Assembly: GCA_003218935.1 (NCBI GenBank)
Contig: QHPA01000185.1
Span: 1-18,095, forward strand
From: Verrucomicrobiota bacterium
GTDB taxonomy: Bacteria; Verrucomicrobiota; Verrucomicrobiia; Limisphaerales; AV2
Reading direction: 5' to 3'
DNA: 18,095 nucleotides
Shown here: positions 7,125 through 14,539 of the stretch, piece by piece
Position numbering within the stretch: position 1 is the first letter of the stretch
How the letters are laid out: every line of letters begins with the position of its first letter
The notes under the pieces: model-generated
The model's database searches: none
What the model saw: only the letters and a program-made list of their open reading frames with translations
What the model was told of the DNA's origin: nothing
Translations under genes and position numbers: made by a program

Positions 7125-7781
7125 TCACGAATCACGCTGAACCGAATCCGCACCCGGCTCCAGCTTCGCAATGGCTTCCATGATTTCACCTGCAATCTGC
7201 CGGTGAATTTCCTTGAGCCGTGGTTTGGAACAGGTTTTGGCTTCAGCGCGGAGCTTTTCAAAAAGCATCGGTTGGCCGTATTTCACGGAGACAGGAAGCG
7301 GTCGTGGAAATTTCAAATGACGTCCGTAGGCTTCAAAGGTCCCAAAAACACGCACGGGCACCACGGGCGCGTTCGATTTAATGACTGTCAAACCGATGCC
7401 CGAACGGGCCGGTTGCAATTTCCCATCGCGCGTGCGAGTGCCCTCGGGGAACAAAATGATTCCGCCGCCGGCAAGCAGGCGGTCGAGAATCGCTTTCAGT
7501 CCCGCCGCACCGCCGCCCTCGCGGTCCACCGGCACGGCGTTCACCGCTCGCAAAACCGCGCCAGCCACCGGAAGGCGAAACAGCGATTTGCGCGCGAGAT
7601 AGTTGATTTCCCGTTTCACGCCGGCGCCCACGAGCGGCGGGTCGATGAAACTGGCATGGTTGGAAGCGAGAATGACCGGTCCGGTGAGCGGGAAGCGCTC
7701 AGGGTGATAAACCCGCCAGCGGAAGTAAAACGCGAAGATGAATCGAAACAGAAGCCAGCCCAGGCGGTAGATGAGTTTCAT
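7125..7781 (-). CDS. plsC: 1-acyl-sn-glycerol-3-phosphate acyltransferase (PlsC family)
   Basis: This 218-residue membrane-associated protein should acylate lysophosphatidic acid to phosphatidic acid in phospholipid synthesis. A hydrophobic N-terminal segment, LIYRLGWLLFRFIFAFYF, is followed by the acyltransferase motif NHASFID (catalytic His42 and Asp47, HX4D). Next come a positively charged block (YLARKSLFR), the substrate motif FPEGTRTRDG (111-120) and PVVPVRVFG. Family length is normal. Its ATG overlaps the stop of cmk in an ATGA at 7778-7781, so the two genes are probably translationally coupled. The pairing cmk-plsC, often followed by rpsA, is common in bacteria; here rpsA does not follow and pyrD converges instead. 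Confidence 0.93.
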   Translation of the reverse strand: MKLIYRLGWLLFRFIFAFYFRWRVYHPERFPLTGPVILASNHASFIDPPLVGAGVKREINYLARKSLFRLPVAGAVLRAVNAVPVDREGGGAAGLKAILDRLLAGGGIILFPEGTRTRDGKLQPARSGIGLTVIKSNAPVVPVRVFGTFEAYGRHLKFPRPLPVSVKYGQPMLFEKLRAEAKTCSKPRLKEIHRQIAGEIMEAIAKLEPGADSVQRDS

Positions 7782-8428
7782 TTCCTTCCCGCCAGCCGTT
7801 TTCTGACTTCGCTGATGATGAGTCCGCTCGTCTGTTCTGAAGTCATCCGGGAATTGTTGATGACCATCGCGCCGAGCGGGATCATCAGCGGCGCCGTCGC
7901 GCGCTGGCTGTCGCGCCGGTCGCGCGCCGCCAGGTTCTCCTGAATCCCTTCGGCGGCGCGGCGTTTTGTCCGTTCCTCCAGGGAGGCATCCAGGTAGAAC
8001 TTGAACTCGGTCTCCGGGAAAACGTTGCTCCCGATGTCGCGGCCTTCCATCACGAGGTTGCCGAACTGGACGCACTCGCGCTGGCGTTTGACCATCCATT
8101 GACGGACTTTCTGAATCGCGGCGACGTGTGGCACGGCGGCGCTGACCTCGGCCGTGCGGATTTCCCTTTCCGGATGGTAGCCATCCACCAGCAACCGCGC
8201 CCGGCCATCGACGCACTCCAACCTGGTCTTCCATTTGCGCAGCAGCGCCGTCACGGCTTTGGCGTCGTGCACATCCGCCTTTTTCTGCAGGCAATACCAG
8301 GCCAGCGTCCGGTACATCGCGCCGGTATCGACGTAAACGTAGCCGAGCGCCTGGGCGACGAGCTTTGCATTCGTGCTCTTGCCGCTGGCGCTCGTGCCGT
8401 CGATGGCAATGACGGTCGGTTCATTCAT
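7778..8428 (-). CDS. cmk: cytidylate kinase
   Basis: Cmk phosphorylates CMP and dCMP with ATP in the cytoplasm. The 216-residue protein has the P-loop GTSASGKS (11-18), the family signature YVDTGAMYRTLAW, the CMP-binding EIRTAEVSAAV and GRDIGSNVFP. The lid region has RDRRDSQRATAPL, followed by AMVINNSRMT. Length and motifs are normal and no lesion is visible. It is the third gene of the tyrA-aroA-cmk-plsC run, 78 bases downstream of aroA, with a strong hairpin in that gap and a 4-base overlap with plsC. Confidence 0.95.
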   Translation of the reverse strand: MNEPTVIAIDGTSASGKSTNAKLVAQALGYVYVDTGAMYRTLAWYCLQKKADVHDAKAVTALLRKWKTRLECVDGRARLLVDGYHPEREIRTAEVSAAVPHVAAIQKVRQWMVKRQRECVQFGNLVMEGRDIGSNVFPETEFKFYLDASLEERTKRRAAEGIQENLAARDRRDSQRATAPLMIPLGAMVINNSRMTSEQTSGLIISEVRKRLAGRK

Positions 8429-8433
8429 TCGTT

Positions 8434-8493
8434 GAAACGTTAAATCGTGAACGATACATGGGTCGGCAACCCGTTGTAACGATTTAACGCTTC
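8434..8493. repeat. long imperfect hairpin between aroA and cmk
   Basis: The arms 8434-8448 (GAAACGTTAAATCGT) and 8479-8493 (ACGATTTAACGCTTC) are complementary at 14 of 15 positions. Inside the 30-base loop a smaller stem, GGGT (8460-8463) with ACCC (8469-8472), can stack on top, with more partial pairing (TACA) between. The structure fills most of the 78-base gap between two co-directional genes. It has no T-run, so it is more likely a palindromic repeat or an RNA processing/stability element than a terminator. Confidence 0.6.
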
Positions 8494-8506
8494 ACTGAGG
8501 TAACGC

Positions 8507-9739
8507 CTATTCGGCAAACAATTCGTCGTGCGACAAGGCGCGTGCCGTCCTGGCATCGAGTATGGTCGCGCCCAGGCCGTGCGGCGGTGGCGCGGCCAGT
8601 TTCTGGAAAAAGTTTGGAAAGGATTTTTTCACGCAGGCGGGATTTTTGATTTTTATGCCGGACACTTTCAATCCCAGAATCGCAAAGCACATCGCCATGC
8701 GATGGTCATTGTAGGTCTCGATTTCAGCGCCGTGAAGTCTTGAGGGGAACACTTCGAGCGTGTCGTCTTCCTCGACGACTTTCGCGCCGCATCTGGTGAG
8801 TTCGGTTCGGATGGCTTCCACCCGATCACACTCCTGCAGTCTTAACCTCTCCAGGTCTACGAAAACCTGCGGTCCGGCCCCTTCCTCAAATGGTGCAAGA
8901 GCAATCGCCGTCATAATGCTGTCTCCAAGATCGTTTCGACGCGAAATTCTTTGAACAAAAGCGACACGCGTTTTTGAAAAAACTGCGTCAATCTGCCAGC
9001 CTGAGGTTGGCCAAGAGGTCACGCAAACCGAAGATTGCGTGGCATCGCCGAGCGATAACAGCCAACCCGCGCCAACAAAATAACTCCCGCTCGACGCATC
9101 CGGTTCGATCTGAAATTCGCCGCCGCCCTTCGGAAACTTCTCAATGAGCTGCGTCGTCATCGCCACGTAAGGCGATTCCTCCGCGTTTTCCCCGACGACG
9201 TTCACATGCCAGCTCCCGACCTTTGCGCAAAGCAGCAGCGCCGAGGCGAACTGTGAGCTTTCGGCGATGCTGACGCAGCAAGTCCCTTCCCGCGGGCCGG
9301 TGCCGTGGACTGTCGCTGGCAACTTGTCGTTCACGGAGTCAATGCAGTAACCCAGTTCGCGCAGGGCGTCGAACAAGGCCTCCTGGGGTCGTTGATGCAT
9401 CCGCTTCACGCCCTGGACACGGTAAATCCCGTTGCCCAGGCAGACCAGGGCCGTCAAAAACCGTGCCGCGGTGCCGGCGTTGCCAACAAAAATTTCCAAC
9501 GGCGATTCCAGTGTTCCGCCGCGGGGAATTTTGCCGCCCAGGCCCCGTACAATGATCGTGCGGTTGCAAAACTCCTGGGGATCTTCGGCAACCTCTACTT
9601 CAAAACAGGTCGTCTCGCCCTCGGCCAGCGCGGCGAGGATCAACGCGCGATTGGTGATGCTCTTGGAGCCCGGCACCGTGATTTCGGCCGGCACCGGTTT
9701 CTTCAGCGGGAGGATTTCGATGAGATCGGGCAGTGGCAT
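8507..9739 (-). CDS. aroA: 3-phosphoshikimate 1-carboxyvinyltransferase (EPSP synthase), apparent internal deletion
   Basis: AroA joins shikimate-3-phosphate and PEP to EPSP in the shikimate pathway. The 410-residue product has VPGSKSITNRAL (phosphate-binding Lys/Ser/Arg), FVGNAGTAARFLTAL, KRMHQRPQ, SIAESSQFASALL, EPDASSGSY, DLGDSIMTAIAL, LRLQECDRVEAIRTEL, ETYNDHRMAM and CVKKSFPNFFQKL, so nearly all active-site segments are present. Between AEGETT (residue 44) and CFEVEVAEDP about 20 residues are missing where the family has a strand and helix with a conserved Asp-Asp/Asp-Thr pair (of the L-x-x-x-L-x-S-D-D type). Family length is about 425-450, which fits this loss. The deletion is in frame, at about 9607/9608. 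The gene follows tyrA after 170 bases of repeat DNA and precedes cmk. Enzyme activity is uncertain. Confidence 0.93.
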   Translation of the reverse strand: MPLPDLIEILPLKKPVPAEITVPGSKSITNRALILAALAEGETTCFEVEVAEDPQEFCNRTIIVRGLGGKIPRGGTLESPLEIFVGNAGTAARFLTALVCLGNGIYRVQGVKRMHQRPQEALFDALRELGYCIDSVNDKLPATVHGTGPREGTCCVSIAESSQFASALLLCAKVGSWHVNVVGENAEESPYVAMTTQLIEKFPKGGGEFQIEPDASSGSYFVGAGWLLSLGDATQSSVCVTSWPTSGWQIDAVFSKTRVAFVQRISRRNDLGDSIMTAIALAPFEEGAGPQVFVDLERLRLQECDRVEAIRTELTRCGAKVVEEDDTLEVFPSRLHGAEIETYNDHRMAMCFAILGLKVSGIKIKNPACVKKSFPNFFQKLAAPPPHGLGATILDARTARALSHDELFAE

Positions 9740-9745
9740 GGTTTA

Positions 9746-9901
9746 AAATTCCAAGCTCCAAGGTCCAACCTCCAAATAAACGCCAAGCTCGAAATCCCAA
9801 ACCCCAGGCGCGTTACACCGGCTGTGCCGGAGAGTTGAAGGTAGTCCGGCCTTTTGAAGCCTGGGATTTGAAGGTTCTTTGGAACTTGGCCCTTGGAATT
9901 T
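9746..9901. repeat. inverted TCCAAG-word repeat between tyrA and aroA
   Basis: The left side reads CCAAG/CCAA words about every 7-11 bases from 9751 to 9788. The right side (about 9860-9901) is made of the complementary words TTGG and TTTGAAGG. The outermost arms, AAATTCCAAG (9746-9755) and CTTGGAATTT (9892-9901), pair perfectly over 10 bp. A short hairpin, CCGGC-TGT-GCCGG (9818-9830), sits at the centre. It covers almost the whole gap, and the right edge nearly touches the tyrA stop codon at 9910. No coding potential is apparent. Confidence 0.65.
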
Positions 9902-9909
9902 GGCGCTTT

Positions 9910-10794
9910 TCATTCGGGCGACGGCGAGACGTTTTGGCCACTCCAGGCATCGCGCCGTTGCTTGGCTTTTTCAAAAAATTCCTCGACGGCTTTGCTGTCG
10001 GCCTTTTCGAGCGCGAGCCTGAATTCCTGCAAGTCCTCAATGAACACGCCGAGGACGCGCGTGAGATTGCTGCGGTTTGCCAGCGCGATGTCGCGCCACA
10101 TCTCCGGCGAACCCGACGCGATGCGCGTGGTGTCGCGGAAACCATTGGCGCACAGTATCGCCTGCTCCTTCGGATGCGCCGGGCTGAGGACGTAGTTGGC
10201 CAGCTCGGCGGCCACAACATGGGGCAAGTGACTCGAGCGGCTTACCAGATCGTCATGCACTTCCGGTGTCATCCTCAGCGGGCAACCGCCGACAGCTCGC
10301 CAAAACTGTTCGATGCGCGCGATCGCGTCCGGAGACGACCGCGGTGTTGGCGTGATCACGCAGACAGCATTGACGAACAAATCGGCCCGCGCGGCGCTCA
10401 CACCCATCTTCTCTGTGCCAGCCATCGGGTGACTTCCGACGAAATGTCCGCCGGCTTCGGCTACCAGCTGCTCCAGTTCCTGGACGACGTTTTCCTTGAC
10501 GCTGCCGACATCCGTAACGATTGCGCCGCGTTTGAGCGCAGGCAGCATCTTTTGCAGGACTTCCCGCATCCGGGCCAGAGGGGTGCATAGCACGAGGAGG
10601 TCGGCGTTCTCCACGGCGCGGAGAGGATCGGGGGTGGCATGGTCCACGACGCCCAGCTGGTCGCATTCGGCGATGCTGGCGCTGCGGCGAACGAAGCCAT
10701 CCACTTTTTTCGCGAGGCCGTGCTGTTTGATGGCCAGCCCCAGCGAGCCGCCCAGCAAACCGACGCCGGCGAGCGTGATTTTGTGGAAATGCAC
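9910..10794 (-). CDS. tyrA: prephenate dehydrogenase
   Basis: This enzyme converts prephenate to 4-hydroxyphenylpyruvate with NAD(P)+ in tyrosine synthesis. The product of about 294 residues starts at a GTG (10794, HFHKITLAG), placing the Rossmann motif GVGLLGGSLG (10-19) near the N-terminus as is usual. An in-frame TTG at 10836 would add 14 residues read from a short repeat and is less likely. Also seen are LVLCTPLA, VTDVGSVKENV, GSHPMAGTEKMGV with the catalytic-type His, and SRSSHLPHVVAAELA. There is no chorismate mutase or ACT domain, so it is the short monofunctional form. Context with aroA supports aromatic amino acid synthesis. It is probably the first gene of the minus-strand run. Confidence 0.93.
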   Translation of the reverse strand: MHFHKITLAGVGLLGGSLGLAIKQHGLAKKVDGFVRRSASIAECDQLGVVDHATPDPLRAVENADLLVLCTPLARMREVLQKMLPALKRGAIVTDVGSVKENVVQELEQLVAEAGGHFVGSHPMAGTEKMGVSAARADLFVNAVCVITPTPRSSPDAIARIEQFWRAVGGCPLRMTPEVHDDLVSRSSHLPHVVAAELANYVLSPAHPKEQAILCANGFRDTTRIASGSPEMWRDIALANRSNLTRVLGVFIEDLQEFRLALEKADSKAVEEFFEKAKQRRDAWSGQNVSPSPE

Positions 10795-10820
10795 GGCTCG
10801 ATTAAAGCGGGCTGGCAGAT

Positions 10821-10841
10821 AATAGGCAATAAGCAATAGGC
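10821..10841. repeat. short AATAGGC direct repeat upstream of tyrA
   Basis: AATAGGC occurs at 10821-10827 and 10835-10841 with GCAATA in between, giving a 14-base word repeat. It lies in the leader of tyrA between the two candidate starts. Only two copies are present. Confidence 0.35.
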
Positions 10842-10919
10842 TACGGGCGGAAAGGACAGGCTGGATGAACGATGGATAAAATCAACGGGACGGCCAGTCA
10901 AGTGAACGGGGCAAACGGG

Positions 10920-11705
10920 CTACTTCGATTCCAGAGTATATTCAACGGCCACACGCGCAGTGAAAAACAGTTCTCCAAACAAGGAACCGCTCTCATCCGT
11001 AACCGCGTAGGAATTGTCCCTGCCGAGTATCGGAGTTGGGGCCTTAGGCTTCGAAGAAAAACCAACGGACTCGACGCGCGGCATTGCCGGCGGGGCGCCT
11101 TGAGACAGAGCTGCAGCCTCGGAAAAGTTTTTTGGAGTCAGCCGCACCTTGAGCCTCTCTTCGTATACTTTCGTCCGCTCGATAGCATTGTCCAATGCTT
11201 GAGCGATCGCTTTCTTCTTCAATGCCTCTTTGTCGGAGTGCTCGAAGTCGATACCGAGATATTGAACCTCAGTCTCGGCGTCGACGAGATGCGCCGTTGC
11301 TTGAAACTGCTTCTCATCGCCCACGGTGACTTTGATGATGTTTTCCACCCGGTAGCTTTTGGCCTTGTCGCTGAACATCCCGTATTTCGGCGTGGAAGAG
11401 AATTTCGACGCCTGAATTCGGTCTGCCGAAATATCGCGCTCTTTCAGCGAGTTCAACATTTTGTTCCTGATTTCCTGATTCACTCGAAGGGCCTCCTGCA
11501 ACGATTTGTTTTCGGTTGTGACCTTGAGGTTGATGACGGCGCGGTCGGCCTGCACTTTCACTTCGGATTCGCCCGTTACGCTGACCGTTTTTGGCAGGCT
11601 CGCGAGGTAAGTGGCAAGTTCGGCGGGCGAACCTTTCAACTCCGGCTCGGCGGATAGTCCTTGAATCAAAAGCAAACCAAGGCTGATGGCAAAAACGTGG
11701 CGCAT
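10920..11705 (-). CDS. secreted SIMPL-domain (DUF541) protein
   Basis: The 261-residue protein begins MRHVFAISLGLLLIQGLSAE, a clear Sec signal peptide with cleavage after about residue 19, so it should be periplasmic or exported. The mature part matches the SIMPL/DUF541 family. It has SVTGESEVKVQADRAVINLK near the start, the helix QEALRVNQEIRNKML, then YRVENIIKVTV, VQYLGIDFEHSD, KAIAQALDNAIERTK and the final strand FTARVAVEYTLE. Family members form oligomeric shells or associate with the envelope, and their exact roles are unsettled. It ends 125 bases upstream of the tyrA GTG start, in the same direction, with no clear terminator between. No specific function can be assigned. Confidence 0.85.
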   Translation of the reverse strand: MRHVFAISLGLLLIQGLSAEPELKGSPAELATYLASLPKTVSVTGESEVKVQADRAVINLKVTTENKSLQEALRVNQEIRNKMLNSLKERDISADRIQASKFSSTPKYGMFSDKAKSYRVENIIKVTVGDEKQFQATAHLVDAETEVQYLGIDFEHSDKEALKKKAIAQALDNAIERTKVYEERLKVRLTPKNFSEAAALSQGAPPAMPRVESVGFSSKPKAPTPILGRDNSYAVTDESGSLFGELFFTARVAVEYTLESK

Positions 11706-11843
11706 AATCTGTTCTTTTCTTTAAGTCGATAAGGGCCGCGGAAGGTTCACACAAAATGCGTTCCCGTCCGCTCCATTAGCTCCAGGAAGCCGGTTAATCC
11801 AGGCAAAGTCAAATCCTTGTTCCGCCCTCGGGCGAGAGATCCA

Positions 11844-12776
11844 TCACCCGTCGCCTTTTTTCGCTGTGCCTGCTCGGTGTGCCTCGCGCACGCGCTCCAG
11901 GATCACGTCCGCAATGTGCGGCTCACTGCCGACAGCGGAGGTGTACCACACAAGTTTTCCTTTTTTTTCAGTCGGATTGCGCCAGGTGGGCCGGCCGCTT
12001 TTGTGCCGGCTCTGCACCTTTTCTTGCGGCTCGCCGAGCATCACCGGAATGTCCTCGTAGGAATGCAGCCCGTCGCTGATGAAGAAGGGAACCAGGACAA
12101 TGTTTTGAGCGCGCGCCAGGCGGTAGCAATCCCCGATGCGAGGTTCTTCTTCCATGAAAACCGCGTGGACCTCGGCGTAAAGATTCTGCGCGCCGATGAG
12201 TTCGACCTGGCGCTCGATGGCTTGACGGGAGTTTTCGTTGCTGCCCGTGCCGTGGCCGGCGATGAACAGTGCGGTCTGATTCGGTTTCGGCGCGCGCGGG
12301 ACCGGATATTTATCGACGATTTCTCTCGCGCGCGCGAGCAGCACATTCGTCATGCTGTCGTGCGTGCCGACGGGACCGCAGTAATAAATCGTCTGCGTAC
12401 CGCGCCGTTGCGCGCGGGGAAAATCGGGCTGGTCGTTCCTGTGCAGGCCGAGTTCACGGGGGATGACTTCTGCGGTGAAGTAACCTTCGCTGATGAACAA
12501 TGGCACCACGAACACTCGCGGGGCGAACACGCCGCGCAACACGCCGCAGATCGAGGGCTCCAATTTCCAGAAACATTCGAGCACTTGCGCGAAAATCCTG
12601 CGGCGACGCAGTTCATCCGCGTGCTGATAGGTCGGCGCAGCCGAATCGGCATTCAGCGTCGAGCCATGGCCGACCAGCACGAGCGCAGCGTCAGAGAAAT
12701 CGCCGGTTGACACGGCGCAATGGTTAACCTGCACGAGCTCAAAACGCAAGGTGGTGATCCCGTGTGAAAACTGCAT
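11844..12776 (-). CDS. two-domain CbiX-type sirohydrochlorin chelatase-like protein
   Basis: CbiX enzymes insert cobalt (or iron, or nickel) into sirohydrochlorin. The 310-residue product contains two copies of the fold. The first has LVLVGHGSTLN (His37) and FVVPLFISEGYFTAEVIP; the second has LFIAGHGTGSN (His175) and LVPFFISDGLHSYEDIP (His238). Only the second copy has both histidines expected for metal binding, so it is probably the catalytic half; the first has Tyr-Phe at the matching place. The start is ATG at 12776 with GGAG four bases upstream. No other cobalamin or siroheme gene is in the window, so metal and pathway remain open. The gene is divergent from the methyltransferase at 12903. 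Confidence 0.85.
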   Translation of the reverse strand: MQFSHGITTLRFELVQVNHCAVSTGDFSDAALVLVGHGSTLNADSAAPTYQHADELRRRRIFAQVLECFWKLEPSICGVLRGVFAPRVFVVPLFISEGYFTAEVIPRELGLHRNDQPDFPRAQRRGTQTIYYCGPVGTHDSMTNVLLARAREIVDKYPVPRAPKPNQTALFIAGHGTGSNENSRQAIERQVELIGAQNLYAEVHAVFMEEEPRIGDCYRLARAQNIVLVPFFISDGLHSYEDIPVMLGEPQEKVQSRHKSGRPTWRNPTEKKGKLVWYTSAVGSEPHIADVILERVREAHRAGTAKKGDG

Positions 12777-12902
12777 AAATCTCCGGACAAAATTAACTGA
12801 AGGAGTGTGATTCTACACGCGATGTGTCGTCTCGTTTTATTTCTTCAAAGCCCGCCAACACCCCTTTACCATCGGTTCGCAATTGGAAATCTGGAACGAC
12901 TG

Positions 12903-13658
12903 ATGAAAGAAAAGACCTGTCAGGAGCGCGAGCTGGCCCATTGGAGGCAGTGGGAGGCGAAGGCCGACGAGGTTTGGGGCTGGCAAACGCCAGCAGGCCA
13001 GTTGCGCGCGGCGCGGCGGGCAGCATTGTTTCGCGAATTGGGACGGATGGGCTCCCAGTCGAAGGTTTTGGAAATCGGTTGTGGTACCGGCGAATTCACG
13101 CGACGCGTTGCGCCGCTCACAAAGGAACTGCGCGCGACGGATCTATCACCGGAGCTGCTCCGCCGTGCTGAGCAGCGGGTGCGGGAAGAGTGTTCAACTG
13201 CGAATGTTGTTTTTGAACTTCAGGACGCAATGCAACTGAAATTGCCGAACGACTGTTTCGACACCGTGTATGGTTGTTCGATCCTGCACCACGTCAACGC
13301 GAGCCAGGCCTTGCGCGAGGTTTGCCGCGTTCTGCAACCCGGCGGCTGGTGTGTCTTTTCGGAACCCAACATGCTCAATCCGCAAATCGCGGTGCAAAAG
13401 AACGTCGGGTTTATTAAACGGAGAATGGGTGACAGCCCGGACGAGACGGCGTTTTTCCGGTGGGAAATAGGGCGGCTCCTGGGCCAGGCTGGATTTGAGC
13501 GGATCTCCGTGCGTCCGTTTGATTTTCTGCATCCCCTGACTCCACGACGCTGGCTAAAAGCCGTCGAGCGGTTCGGCCTTTTTCTGGAACGAATTCCGGG
13601 CCTCCGCCAAATCAGCGGTTCTCTAATTCTCCGCGGACAAAAACCCGGGCGCGCCTGA
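12903..13658 (+). CDS. class I SAM-dependent methyltransferase
   Basis: The 251-residue protein has the SAM-binding motif KVLEIGCGTGEFT (about residues 54-66), LRATDLSPELLRRAEQR, an acidic LQDAMQLKLPNDCFDTVYG and the post-motif HHVNASQALREVCRVLQPGG, typical of the Methyltransf_11 group. The substrate is not evident. I chose the ATG at 12903 (MKEKTCQERE), preceded by GGAA seven bases upstream, over the open frame from 12807, which has no family-like sequence. It is followed by an FkbM methyltransferase and a methyltransferase-glycosyltransferase, so a role in modifying a glycan or lipid is likely, but this is inferred from context only. A GC hairpin (13649-13666) overlaps the stop codon. Confidence 0.88.
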   Translation: MKEKTCQERELAHWRQWEAKADEVWGWQTPAGQLRAARRAALFRELGRMGSQSKVLEIGCGTGEFTRRVAPLTKELRATDLSPELLRRAEQRVREECSTANVVFELQDAMQLKLPNDCFDTVYGCSILHHVNASQALREVCRVLQPGGWCVFSEPNMLNPQIAVQKNVGFIKRRMGDSPDETAFFRWEIGRLLGQAGFERISVRPFDFLHPLTPRRWLKAVERFGLFLERIPGLRQISGSLILRGQKPGRA

Positions 13659-13741
13659 CCGCGCGCAGGGCCAGGCGGAAATGCGGCCGGCAGTGCGTTT
13701 TGGTTTGATCGAGGATCCGGCAACACGGTGTTTTTGAAGTC

Positions 13742-14518
13742 ATGTCATCCTTGAAAAGCGGTTTTCAATCTTTGCTCCTGCGTCTTTACAAGACCGCGTT
13801 GGCCTCGGGTGTCACCTCCACGACGTGGGGTCGCTCCTTGTTTGAGTGGTGTTACGAAAAGTACAAGATTCTCTTCGAGGTCGGTGATATCGGTGTTCTT
13901 CGTTCGCTGATCAAACCGGGAACGACGGTGATCGACGTCGGCGCCAACATCGGTTTTTTCACCCGGCATTTCGGCCGTTGGGTCAGCGGGGGAGGACATG
14001 TGATCGCCGTGGAACCGGAGGAGACCAATTTTGCCAGGCTCAACCGAACGATCGCCCGGCACATGCTGACTGCCGTGGTGGAAACGATTCAAGCCGTCGC
14101 GGCCGAGACGAATGGGACGTTGAAGCTGGAAATCAATCCCTCTCACCCCGCCGACCACAAGATTTCAGAGCAAGGAATTCCCGTGAGAGCGGTCTCGCTG
14201 GACACGCTTCTGGAGGAGCGTCAATGGCCACCCGTTTCGCTCATAAAGATAGACGTTCAAGGGGCGGAAGAACGCGTCCTGCGGGGCGGGCGCAAGACCA
14301 TCGAACGGTTTCATCCTGCGTTGTTCCTGGAAATTGATGACGAGGCGCTGCGGAGAATGAATTCCGATGCCGAAAAACTGCTGCGCCTGCTGACAAACGA
14401 GGGCTACTCGATCCATCGCTGGCAGCGCGGACGCATCTCGGCGCCGCTGCTGGCTTCTCGGGCGATGTCTCTGTGCCAGGGCAGACGATACGCTGACTTC
14501 GTGTTTCTTCACCCGTGA
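13742..14518 (+). CDS. FkbM family methyltransferase
   Basis: FkbM-type enzymes are O-methyltransferases often found in polysaccharide and natural-product loci. The 258-residue protein has VIDVGANIGFFTRHFG (63-78), HVIAVEPEETNFARL, VSLDTLLEE and the hallmark LIKIDVQGAEERVLRGG, followed by ALFLEIDDEAL, all in the family order. The N-terminal 60 residues form a helical lead as usual. It starts at ATG 13742, 83 bases after the preceding methyltransferase and in the same direction. Its stop is 21 bases from the stop of the minus-strand glycosyltransferase. The acceptor is unknown; context suggests a sugar on the cell surface. Confidence 0.9.
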   Translation: MSSLKSGFQSLLLRLYKTALASGVTSTTWGRSLFEWCYEKYKILFEVGDIGVLRSLIKPGTTVIDVGANIGFFTRHFGRWVSGGGHVIAVEPEETNFARLNRTIARHMLTAVVETIQAVAAETNGTLKLEINPSHPADHKISEQGIPVRAVSLDTLLEERQWPPVSLIKIDVQGAEERVLRGGRKTIERFHPALFLEIDDEALRRMNSDAEKLLRLLTNEGYSIHRWQRGRISAPLLASRAMSLCQGRRYADFVFLHP

Positions 14519-14539
14519 ACCACGCATTTCAGTGGGGTT

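Noticed and set aside
11817..12710. Plus-strand open frame opposite the CbiX-like gene
   Set aside because: The minus-strand CbiX repeats are clear, and this frame has no family-like sequence.
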